Assembly (NCBI GenBank): GCA_026770025.1
Contig: JAMXDE010000007.1
Span: 868,001 to 932,000, forward strand
Length of the DNA: 64,000 nt
Direction of reading: 5' to 3'
From: Craspedostauros australis
Taxonomy: Eukaryota; Bacillariophyta; Bacillariophyceae; Mastogloiales; Achnanthaceae
A program made the translations under genes and the position numbers. The notes under the pieces are model-generated. The model was not told the origin of the DNA. It saw only the letters and a program-made list of their open reading frames with translations, and searched no databases. Below, in pieces: positions 21,237 to 30,431 of the stretch (its first letter is position 1; each line of letters begins with the position of its first letter).

Positions 21237-21749
21237 CGTCTTCTGAATGAGTCATTGCGAGGTGGAGCAAGTTGATGCGCAATGTAGTGGATTGGATGTT
21301 GGCTTGATGGTGGATCGGATACTGTCGTGGGCAGGTATTGTGAGAAGTAGTTGATTCGGTTGCTTGCACGTGATTGTTGGCCGTCGTTGTTGTTGACGTC
21401 AATACTTTGTTGGCACCAGGCGGCATGTGAGTTGCTGTCGAGGTGCAGCCGATGGCCATCGCACATTGATGCTGACATCTCGAGAAGTAGAGTCCGCCAT
21501 TTGCTGCATTGCACAGCAATCACTTGCAATACACGGTGATGCAGAACACAAGGATTTCCGTGTTTGTCTCCACGATCTGTTGGCTGGTGAGAGTATTCGC
21601 GCGCTGTTCTCTCAACGCGAGTTGGTCTTGGGTCATGTTCCTCAGCTTCCTCAGACATTCCACAGAACACTCACTGGGATCGACATCATTCACGAACATC
21701 CATGCAAGGTGTCCGTAAGATAAATCGAGGCTTATGACATGGATACATA
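21237..21749. other. Spacer upstream of the transposase
   Basis: A minus-strand frame of 195 codons (21083-21670) crosses the spacer and overlaps exon 1 in another frame. It shows no recognisable motif. The spacer could hold a 5' exon or promoter of the transposase. Confidence 0.35.
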
Positions 21750-22380
21750 TTCAGTCCCTTTCCGCGCAAGCCATCCATTTGGTTGAAACATAGTTTATCA
21801 ATGACACAGGAGTGTTCCAATCCATACAAGCCCTCCATTTGGTTCCAACAGTGTTCATGACAGGGACAGATTCATTCTTGTCCGTACAAGCCCTCCATTT
21901 AGTGGAAAGAACGTTTATCAATGACACAGGAGCGTTCCGATTCATACAAGCCCTCCATTTGGTTCAAAGAGCGTTTATAATGACAGAGATCCGGTCTTAT
22001 CCGCACAAGCCCTCCATTGGGTGGAAAGAGCGTTTATCAATGGCACAGATCTATCAATAGCACAGATCAGTTCTTATCCATACAAGCCCTCCATTTGGTT
22101 CATAGAGCATTCACTACCGGATAAGATTATTTCTTATCCGTATAAGCCATCTGCTTAGTTCATAGAGCATTCACTACCGAATAAGATTATTTCTTATCCG
22201 CATAAGCCATCTGCTTATGTTCACAGAGCATTCACTACCGGATAAGATTATTTCTTATCCGCATAAGCCATCTGCTTATGTTCATAGAGCATTCACTACC
22301 AGATAAGATTATTTCTTATCCGCATAAGCCATCTGCTTATGTTCATAGAGCATTCACTGCTGACATAGACTCGGTCTTAT
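21750..22380. repeat. 60-bp satellite-like tandem array with internal palindrome
   Basis: About ten and a half units of 59-61 bp. Each has a core like ACAAGCCCTCCATTTGGTT or ATAAGCCATCTGCTTATGTT, then CATAGAGCATTCACTACC. Units change gradually along the array. The right-hand ones (22120-22340) share a palindrome, GGATAAGA then TTCTTATCC, separated by a TTAT loop. The array lies between two divergently oriented coding regions. No spacer is unique, so it is not a CRISPR. Confidence 0.9.
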
Positions 22381-22952
22381 CATGCTATTCATATGGATTA
22401 AACTGCGCCTATCACATAAACATAGGTGCAAATCTGCCCTTATAAGCCCGCGTTAAAGCAATATTGGCGGCTATGGGCCAGAATCAGATGCATTTCTGAC
22501 CCTTATGCGCTATCCATAAGGACGCGATGAGTCTTATAACATAGACTCAATTTTGTTTCGTCCTCACAGCAGTTATGCATAAGACGCAAATAGTGCTTTT
22601 GAAGCCGTCCATAAGGCCAAAACAGCGCTATAATTCTATCCATAGAGGTGTTTTTGACACTATGGAGCCATCATAAGACTGAATTGGATGTTACGACTAC
22701 TTCGACTCAATATGAAGCGCTATGCCTATCCAATGTGACCAACACGCCGTATTTGTAAGGACAATACATTCCTTATCACACAGGCATCAATTTAAGTGCT
22801 TCATGACACCAATCCAAACGGTGAATATTGCCCTTATGGAGTGGTCATAACGCAATTTTCACCCTCAAAAAGTGATTCATAAGGCCAAATTAGCCCTTGT
22901 GAACCCGGCATAGACGTTAATTCATCCTTTCCCGCGCTCCATACACTCAAAT
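22381..22952. repeat. AT-rich stretch with degenerate CATAAG/CTTATG motifs
   Basis: No gene. The words CATAAG, CCATAAGG and CCTTAT recur at irregular spacing of roughly 40-70 bases, often in opposite orientations. It reads like decayed units of the neighbouring arrays. Periodicity is not clear by eye. Confidence 0.4.
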
Positions 22953-22968
22953 ATTGCGTATGAAGAGG

Positions 22969-23245
22969 ACCGATTATGCCTTTAATAGAAGCGCAAAAGT
23001 GCGTTATGATGGTAGGACCGATTATGCCTTTAACAGAAGCGCAAAAGTGCGTTATGATCGTAGGACCAAGTATGCCTTTAACAGAAGCACAAAAGTGCGT
23101 TATGATTGTAGGACCAAGTATGCCTTTAACAGAAGCGCAAAAGTGCGTTATGATCGTAGGACCAAGTATGCCTTTAACAGAAGCGCAAAAAGTGCGTTGT
23201 CACCGTAGGGCCAAGTACGCTTTCAACGCAAGCGCAAAAAGTGCC
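22969..23245. repeat. 48-bp tandem repeat array
   Basis: Five nearly identical 48-bp units begin with TATGCC at 22975, 23023, 23071, 23119 and 23167, followed by one diverged 49-bp unit. Each contains the small hairpin CGCAAAAGTGCG (CGCA paired with TGCG). Because 48 is a multiple of three, open frames appear (a YAFNRSAKVRYDRRTK repeat). There is no other sign of coding. Confidence 0.9.
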
Positions 23246-23836
23246 TTGTGAACGAAGGACCGATGCTGTACCTACGCATTGTGGTTCCAAAGACGAACAT
23301 TGGCCCTCCTTCGCGTTGTCGCCATCCCGCGAATGACTTTTCGCGCTTGCAGCAACTTGGTTACGCCCCTTTGACATCGGCCATTGTTACAGTTTGTACG
23401 GGGAACAGTACACCCTTCTTGGGCACCGGTGTCTTTCGCCACGGACAGGAACACAAAAAACACTTCAAGCCAATGCAAGTATCTCTTGACATTTCTTTTC
23501 TGATGTTCAGATGGCCACGAATTACAATCATTGTACGTGTGTGTGCAAGACACCAGCACGCGTCTCCAGCGCACGTAATGCGTCGTCGGCAAGAAATTGC
23601 TGCAATGGTTGTTTGCTCGTTGCGAAGCACAACATCTTCCATGTCCTTGGCAACCACACAGCAGCACCCCATGGCCAACTCTGCGAATGAGGACGACACA
23701 AACCACATCACGCCAACGTACACACATCCATTGCGCCAAACACTGCTGCTCTCTCGCAAGTGCACTTCAATGGAGCCTTGAGTTGAGCAGAGGTGCCCTT
23801 TGTCACACAAATCAGAAACACAACCAACCTCCGATC

Positions 23837-25954
23837 ATGACGCCACCAAGGAAACGAGCCCCTCGCTTCTTGAAAAAGGGAGTCGACGCCAAGCTCCTCA
23901 TCCGTGAGCTTGCAGCTGATCCCAACTTGTGGATGTGGGAGCCTTGCTACATCCGAGACAAGTATCCGACCCTCGCAAAGTATCCAGCAAAGAACTTCAT
24001 CAAAGGGTATGTGATGCTGAAGAAAACGCTCGTGAAGAACAAGATCTTCTTTGGTAAGTCAACTCCAATGCAGGCAACGTGTGGGCCCAACCACTCGGTG
24101 GACACATTCGTTTGGGGTGGTGGCGATTGCCCTGTTGCATTTCTTGTCCTCAAACTTTGCTTTGATCATGCTGCACAAACACATCACAACTCACAAGCAA
24201 CCACTCGATCTCTTCATCTGTTTGCTTTTGTGAGGGTTTTGGCAGCAAATGGACGCTTTAATCCAGACGCATCAGGTAACTTGGGCATGCATCTTCGCCC
24301 CATCGATGAGCCAGAGGGCTTCGACAACACAAAGCCCTCGAAATCTCCTCCTGCAAAGGCCGTCGCAGAAACCACAACAACACCCACAATGACAGCACTC
24401 TCCGAAAACGCTGCCACCAACACAGACAAGAGCTGCCATGGAGAAGGGGATCAAAACCCATCTCCGCAAATGGCATCAAACACCAATGGGTCGTTCCAAA
24501 ATGATGCCTTCCTCAACGATGACTGGGCCATGGGCGACTTTGGCGAGGAAATTTCATCAGTGTTTGGTCGAGAAATGGACTTCGATGATGACATTGAAGT
24601 TGTGGGCATGACAGGCCCTCCACCATACAACTCACTGACAGCAAGATATGGTCATTTCTTTGACATGGCCGAGAACTCTCGCGTCGCCCAGTTCTCTTCC
24701 GTCCCAACACATGTGGACGTCTTCTACACTACGCAATTGTGGAGGCCGAAGGGAGAGGCATTCCGGATGATCAGCATCGACTTCTACATGCCTGCAGCCA
24801 CCATCCAGCAGGATACACAGCTGACCATTCAATATCGCGAAGTGGGTGGGGTGCCTCGGCCCTTTGTGGTGCTGAAATATCGGCCTCCAGTGGCCATTGG
24901 AGCAAAGGGGGGTATTGCAAAGGCCATTTGCAACCTTCAGGCGACCCGCTTCGTCGATGCAGCACAGAAGGCACAAGCACACGACCTGCAAATGCAGAAG
25001 GCCGGTTTTGCAAAGGGGCACTGGTGCGAAATGCTCGTGCCAATGCCCTTCGCTATCGACACCATGTTCTGCCCATCCGCTTGCGGCACGCTGGGGGGCG
25101 TTGTCTGGCTCAATCATGTGATGCCAGACAACAATGGGGAACCACGTAAAGTCCTCATCTTGTCGACGAGGGTGAAGGAGAAGACAACAACTGTGGGAAT
25201 GACGTGCAGGTTTTCAAAAATGCATGCACTTGGTTTCAACTCAGGCGGAACCAATCCCATCGAAAAAGGGGCCAAGTCACAAATGCTACCTTCACAGTCA
25301 CACAGAATCCCCCAATGCACAGACAACAACAGCAACTCCAGCAACCCACCATCTGCCAGCAATGCCCAGAAGGTGACCCCATGGCCGCAACCCTTGCAAC
25401 CCAGGAGCCCAATGGGCAGCCGCATTCAACGACGCTTCCAATCGCCAAGAACGACACAGAATCTCCGCACCCTTGGAGCACGCAACATGCTTCATGGAGA
25501 CGATCAATCAGTCACAACGCAGGTGACTCAGGTGTTGGAAGCCCAACTCGAATGCCAGGTTGGGAGGGTGGCCGAACTTGAGCTGAGGGTGGCACTGCGA
25601 AAGCAGGCTGCCAGAGAAAGGGCAGAGCTGAGACGGCAAGGACAGCTCAACCAGAGCCGTCCAGGAATGGTGGTGACTGGTGGTACAGCTTCTGATGAGG
25701 CTACCAGAAACCTTCCTGATGGTGTCTTCAACAAAATGGACGACCTCACCAGACCGTATTTCGTAAAGGGCCCAGGATCAGTCCAGCACCCGGCAATGAT
25801 GCAAAATGGTCAGACTGGGACGGGCAACATGCAGTCGACGAATCTGCAGCAACTCAGCACAGGGCAGATCCTTCCGCACGGACGGGAGGAAGGAATATCA
25901 GGGGCGCACGGTAAATTGTCCCCAGTAGGCCCAAACGAGAAGGTACTTAGATAG
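23837..25954 (+). CDS. Unknown protein, first part, reading into an inserted element
   Basis: The chosen start is the ATG at 23837 (MTPPRKRAPRFLKKGVDAKL). The frame is open further upstream without clear content. A GT-AG intron at 24054-24245 joins KNKIFF to ANGRFNPD. Without splicing the frame also stays open, so both forms are possible. The N-terminal 90 residues are basic and helical (LAADPNLWMWEPCYIRDKYP ... NFIKGYVMLKK) and might bind DNA. An acidic Ser/Thr-rich linker follows, then a folded-looking core (about 24600-25240: VDVFYTTQLWRPKGEAFRMI ... YREVGGVPRPFVVLKYRP), then a Gln/Asn/Pro-rich region and a short coiled coil (QVGRVAELELRVALRKQAAR). From 25901 the frame runs into the foldback element and stops there. 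I recognise no family. Its position, divergent from the transposase across a repeat array, allows it to be a transposon accessory protein. Confidence 0.55.
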   Translation: MTPPRKRAPRFLKKGVDAKLLIRELAADPNLWMWEPCYIRDKYPTLAKYPAKNFIKGYVMLKKTLVKNKIFFGKSTPMQATCGPNHSVDTFVWGGGDCPVAFLVLKLCFDHAAQTHHNSQATTRSLHLFAFVRVLAANGRFNPDASGNLGMHLRPIDEPEGFDNTKPSKSPPAKAVAETTTTPTMTALSENAATNTDKSCHGEGDQNPSPQMASNTNGSFQNDAFLNDDWAMGDFGEEISSVFGREMDFDDDIEVVGMTGPPPYNSLTARYGHFFDMAENSRVAQFSSVPTHVDVFYTTQLWRPKGEAFRMISIDFYMPAATIQQDTQLTIQYREVGGVPRPFVVLKYRPPVAIGAKGGIAKAICNLQATRFVDAAQKAQAHDLQMQKAGFAKGHWCEMLVPMPFAIDTMFCPSACGTLGGVVWLNHVMPDNNGEPRKVLILSTRVKEKTTTVGMTCRFSKMHALGFNSGGTNPIEKGAKSQMLPSQSHRIPQCTDNNSNSSNPPSASNAQKVTPWPQPLQPRSPMGSRIQRRFQSPRTTQNLRTLGARNMLHGDDQSVTTQVTQVLEAQLECQVGRVAELELRVALRKQAARERAELRRQGQLNQSRPGMVVTGGTASDEATRNLPDGVFNKMDDLTRPYFVKGPGSVQHPAMMQNGQTGTGNMQSTNLQQLSTGQILPHGREEGISGAHGKLSPVGPNEKVLR
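24054..24245 (+). other. Predicted intron, 192 bp
   Basis: The donor is GTAAGTC and the acceptor TTTTGGCAG. Splicing joins TTTG to CAAATGG (Phe-Ala-Asn-Gly) in frame and removes a Cys- and Leu-rich stretch (FLVLKLCFDHAAQTHH) that does not fit the rest of the protein. The intron itself has no in-frame stop. Confidence 0.7.
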
Positions 25955-26934
25955 ACCTATAATGTTGTAGGCCTACAGTGCGCGCCAGCCAGTCGAAGAA
26001 CGCGCCGGCATGGCCATGTGCTCACCATCCGTGTCTCGCCGAACTGGTAGAGTTACGCGTATTTGTTGTATCATCGATATTCAAATTTGGGTCTATGAAA
26101 GTACCATATTACCCACATATAACGTTACGCGCCAGCCGGCTCTTCTTCGCGCCAGCATGGCTGCGCGTTTTGCATCCGAATGCACGTGACTGAATGTCCC
26201 CCTCGACGTCCACCTGAATGTCCCCCTTCGCTTTTTTTGTCTCCCTCAATGTCCCCCTCAATGTCCCCCTTCGCTTTTTTGTCCTCCTCAATGTCCCCCT
26301 TCGCTTATGTGTCCTACTCCGTGTCCATCGAATGTCTGCTGTTGTTCATCTTCAATTGCTTTCTTGTTGGCTCAAGAGGAAGAGAGAGAGAAACAGGTGG
26401 CACGAACATCAGCATCAAAATCGTACAAGTGTGGTGAGGAGAGTTGTCGGGAATCTCATTAATCCGGCGCATTGTTAACGTGCGGATGTGCAAGTTACAC
26501 ATGACAAACGCAAGCTGCCGCAAGCGAAAGATCCCAAGAGGACATGGAGGGGGACAAAAAAGCGAAGGGGGACGTTGAGGGGGACATTGAGGGGGACAAA
26601 AAAGCGAAGGGGGACATTCAGGTGGACGTCGAGGGGGACATTCAGTCACGTGTATTCGGATGCAAAACGCGCAGCCATTCTGGCGCGAAGAAGAGCCGGC
26701 TGGCGCGTAACGTAATATGTGGGTAATATGGTACTTTCATAGACCCAAATTTGAATATCGATGATACCACAAATACGCGTAACTCTACCAGTTCGGTGAG
26801 ACACGGATGGTGAGCACATGGCCATGCCGGCGCGTTCTTCGACTGGCTGGCGCGCACTGTAGGCCTACAACATTATAGGTCTATCTAAGTACCTTCTCGT
26901 TTGGGCCTACTGGGGACAATTTACCGTGCGCCCC
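25901..26934. mobile_element. 1034-bp foldback / long-TIR non-autonomous transposon
   Basis: The two arms are near-perfect inverted repeats of about 390 bp: 25901 to about 26290, and about 26545 to 26934. The ends begin GGGGCGCACGGTAAATTGTC on both sides and the arms share GTAGGCCTACAGTGCGCGCC and ATATTCAAATTTGGGTC. The inner part of each arm is built of short tandem words (CAATGTCCCCCTTCGCTTTT). A 220-bp centre (about 26310-26530) is unique. No transposase is encoded. The outside bases are ATATCA on the left and AGCAAC on the right, so no target duplication longer than one base is evident. The superfamily is undetermined. Confidence 0.9.
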
Positions 26935-27427
26935 AGCAACAACAACACCTCAGATGTCTCCTCCACCAACACGAGTTGTTTATCCATGTGAAGGAATGCT
27001 GGTCCTTGCAGACCAAGCCAACAAACTGACAGAGGCAGCAGCGGTGGGAGCAGCAGCAGCAGAAGCAACCAACCTTGCAACTGCAACAACCACCATCACA
27101 GCGGGGTCCACAGCTGTAAATACGAATCAGAATCCGGAAGGAGAGAATGTGAGGCAATCCGCAGGCAGTGCAGGAGCTCAGATGACCAGTCAGGAGGTGC
27201 CAAACCAACCTGAAGGCGGAGGGGATGGGCCAACAACCAACAACTCGCTGGACGAAGATGTTGAGATAGTGCAGGACCCAACAGCACCATTGAATGCTAC
27301 AGAAGCACCATGGAATGATGCAGAAGCACCATTGAATGTTGACGAGGCATTGGACATGACTGGAGATGGAGAGAGGCAGGGTGACAATGGAGGCAGTGAC
27401 GGAAACGAGCATGACACAACAAACTAA
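26935..27427 (+). pseudogene. Second part of the unknown protein, cut off by the foldback element
   Basis: After the element an open frame reads ATTTPQMSPPPTRVVYP and continues with Ala/Thr/Asn/Glu-rich sequence to a stop at 27427, ending in an acidic tail (GDNGGSDGNEHDTTN). If the element plus one base is removed, the frame from 23837 runs directly into this one (...GREEGIS then ATTTPQ...), and the low-complexity composition also matches. I therefore read it as the original C-terminus. It could instead be a separate small ORF from the ATG at 26954. Confidence 0.5.
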
Positions 27428-27826
27428 GCAGCAACCACGTGAGAAATAGATACACCTTTGAAGAATCTATTATGGATGTAGTGTGCTCATGATAGTTGGA
27501 ACAAACGAGGAAGTACTGAATGGTTGATTTGTACCATAAGAAGAATGACATTGTGTGGGTAGTGGGAGAGTAGAAGGAAGCACAAGTTGGCCATGACAAT
27601 GAGGAATGTCCGGACAACACACACGATCAGGCAACAGGGTGTAAAAGTCAAAAATGGAGCCACGAATCTGGGTTTTGCATAAATCAGGATGATTGTGCAA
27701 ACAACTGACAGGAAGAATGCTGAAAGATGGCAAATTTTAAGTTTGGTTTTTGACTTTTGAACTGCTGATTATGGAAGAAACTGTTGTTGCCTTATCATGG
27801 GAAATGCAAAATTACCGCCTTCCCCC
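27428..27826. other. Spacer after the split gene
   Basis: No coding signal. An AT-rich stretch near 27730-27760 may be the 3' end of the split gene's transcript. Confidence 0.4.
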
Positions 27827-28003
27827 CTAGGGTAGTTCACCTCTGGATGCAGCCTCCCTGGTATCGCCGCGGCCGTTGCTCTCGTTGTTGCTGCGACCTC
27901 CTGCGAGCGTTACTACTATGATGGCGACTTCTTGGATCATGATGTTGAGCGAAGCAACCAAAACTACACTGGGGATTAGAGCGATGGGAAATGTCTCCCA
28001 CAT
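27827..28003 (-). CDS. Possible 58-residue single-pass membrane protein
   Basis: The frame starts at the ATG at 28003 (MWETFPIALIPSVVLVASLN), so it opens with a hydrophobic segment of about 30 residues followed by a Ser/Asn/Arg/Glu-rich tail. Small proteins with a short MW-type start and one membrane segment include the complex I subunit NDUFA1, but the match is only in general layout. It may be part of a larger spliced gene or chance. Confidence 0.25.
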   Translation of the reverse strand: MWETFPIALIPSVVLVASLNIMIQEVAIIVVTLAGGRSNNESNGRGDTREAASRGELP

Positions 28004-29046
28004 CTTGTCCAAGAACAAAAAGAAGCTGTCAATTGTTGAAGCCGGTTTTTCATCATTTTCTCTTTCTCTTGTGTTTCATTTTGAATTTTGTGACCCGGAC
28101 AAGACACTTCATGTTGCCGATGGCCTCCCGATGCGCTGCCAATGAGGGGGAAATTAAAAATGAATGGAAAATTTCGTGGCTCTCAACATGCTTGTTCGTC
28201 GGAGTCGCTGCCATGTGCCGATTGCTGCCCGAGACATGATTGAACAGCTCCGCGTCGATCGTTCGGGACAAACCTCCATCGGTAATCCCGGCGATGACGG
28301 CTGTCCTCGTGGTGGATAGTCGTGGAAAGGAGCGTGTCCAAACAGCGGACCACCAGGGTTGGACGGAAGAGAGTTCCTCCTTGTTTGTGTCGCCCTCACA
28401 ATTTGGACTAAGGCGTGCCGAAAACCCCCACCTCGGCGATTTGCTGACAGGTGAACACAGGGAAGGTAAGCACAGCCGCAACGACGCCATTGCATTACAT
28501 GTATCGCACAGCGTGAGATGACCTGCACACCTGATACAAGCAACGAGTGCCCACAATCTACCATACTGGTCTGGTTGCTTCATACCTTCTGCGTTACATT
28601 AATACACTTTGTTACATATATTGGCCAGGAACGGAGGGACGATGATGGTGGCCCATCACCATTGTCATCATTATCATGAACGTCGTTGTCGTCTTCATCG
28701 ACACTGTTGTTGCAATGAAATCCACTATTCGCGATCTCCGCTGGCATCCGTGTTTTTGCTGCCCGCTGCTGTGCTTTTGTTACACTGTCGTCGTCGTCGT
28801 TGTCGCCGTTGTGTTTTGTGTGTTCGTAAAGCGCGTTCGCAGACTTTCACCACATGTTGGGGTGTTCTTGTTGTCGTCGTCTCACATTGAGCTCTCTCCC
28901 TCTCTCTCCCCACAGCTTTGCTACTCATGGCTGTCATGAAGTAGTTCCAGATACACTCTGCCCCCTTTCTCACTTGTTCCCAACTATCCCATCAAAAAAT
29001 TGCGTGGTGTTGTGCAGAACAACTGCAAAACCACGATCTTCGTTGC
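28004..29046. other. About 1 kb without a supported gene
   Basis: A minus-strand frame of 176 codons (28053-28583) shows no domain, and a second frame overlaps it. A (GTC/GTT)-rich stretch lies near 28770-28815. Nothing else is seen. Confidence 0.4.
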
Positions 29047-30398
29047 TTATTGTAAACAACGAATGGCTTGGTACCCATGCGGCACCAGCTGCTGCGGTTT
29101 GACATTCAGCTTGCGCTGCGCTGCCTTCTCCCATTTCTGCGCCAAGAGGTACTTCTTTTGGCAGGCCGTGAACTGTTCCGCCAGTTGGACCTGCATCGCA
29201 ATGGTCTTTTGAACTTTGGACTCATCCCTTTGCTTTTGCGACTTGTGCCTCAGCGCAAAGCATCGCTTGTACGCAATGCGGTATTGAATCCGTTTGTAGC
29301 GGCACAGAGATTCCCACGTGCAGACGAGGAGGTGGATGCTGGCAACGATTGTGTTGGCGTCCTTGTCGTCCTCGTCGTTGTTGTTCTTGTTGTTTGATTT
29401 CGAGTTGTTGCTGCTATTTGTATTGGAATCGTAGGCTTGTGCTTGATTCTCCTTATTGTTGGATTTGGTGGCGATAGTTTGCAACACGAGGCAATGGAGG
29501 TAGTCTTGACATCGCTTGAGGACGGCAAAGAAACGCTCCATGTCCAAATTGCGCTGCAGCTCGTCGACACTGCATGATTTTAATGTGGTGGACAGAACGA
29601 TGGGAGGCGGACAGTAATGCATGTTGAGTAAAAGTGGCGAGCGAAATGTCGAGTGACGTGTGGTCGCATCCAATCCTCTCCTCCGCCCGATTGCCAATCG
29701 ATGTCCGCTCAGTCGTTCATTCATTCATGCACGTCGTCGCCGAAATTTCGACACGACAGCATGCGCACACATACATACCTTGGTTTGGGAATGCCGGATT
29801 GTTGAAGGAGATTGAGCAATGCCTTGATGGAGCCGACAAGGGCATGATGCGCCGTCTTGAGTTCGCAATCCAATTTGCTGCGTTTGGGTTTTGAGAAAGG
29901 AAGTGGCGAGATGGGCGGCGTTCTGCTGGTGCCGGCGGAGAAGTATTGCTTTTGCAACGTCGGCGAGATCATGGATTGGCGTTTGTATGCGGAGGAGTGG
30001 TCGGCACTGCTGCTGCTGCAGTGTTGTTGGTGTTGGCGATGATGATGATGGGTGGCATGATGAGAATCATTCTCGCTTGCGTCATCGTGCGAGTAGGAAT
30101 AGCTGTGGGATGAGGAGGCTTCGATTGCTGCCGATGCGGAGCCTGCCATGATCAATGGACCTTCTGCTGCGCAGTCATCATCGTCGCAATCCCAAGACAT
30201 GAATGAAGGCAGCCAGGATGCAGAGGCCACCGTGCTTGCGACGGAGCTGTCATCATCCAGGCTGTACTGCTGCTTGTTGCCATTACTGCTGCTGCTGCCA
30301 TTGCTGCTGATGTTGCTGCCCGAAGAGGTGGCCTTGGTGCTGGAGGCGCAGTGATGCGATCTGACGGTGTCATGCTGCCGAAAGATGGATGGAGCCAT
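29047..30398 (-). CDS. Unknown two-exon protein with Ser/Asn/His-rich regions
   Basis: Start ATG at 30398 (MAPSIFRQHD); 380 residues after removing the intron at 29570-29778. The first half is low complexity: Ser/Gly/Asn runs, an acidic patch (SWDCDDDDCAAE) and a His-rich patch (THHHHRQHQQH). A helical segment begins at CELKTAHHALVGSIKALLNL and continues across the splice into SVDELQRNLDMERFFAVLKR. An Asn/Asp-rich insertion follows, and the C-terminal 100 residues are basic and helical (YKRIQYRIAYKRCFALRHKS ... EKAAQRKLNVKP). The helical parts suggest a coiled-coil protein. I recognise no family. The two halves appear as separate open frames unless the intron is removed. Confidence 0.7.
29570..29778 (-). 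other. Predicted intron, 209 bp
   Basis: The donor is GTATGTATG and the acceptor AAAATCATGCAG on the minus strand. Splicing joins IPKP to SVDELQRN in frame and merges two helical segments into one. Confidence 0.75.
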
Positions 30399-30431
30399 TT
30401 GGGAAGAGTATTGTTCACGACTGAATGTCAA

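Noticed and set aside
21750-23245. CRISPR-like look of the 60-bp and 48-bp arrays
   Set aside because: Units are contiguous with no unique spacers, and the genome is eukaryotic.
22954-23251. Open frames through the 48-bp array (84 and 91 codons)
   Set aside because: Result of a repeat length divisible by three; two frames are open at once and there is no start context or extension.
28053-28583. 176-codon minus-strand frame
   Set aside because: Checked for a link to the small membrane ORF at 27827-28003; no splice sites or motifs join them.
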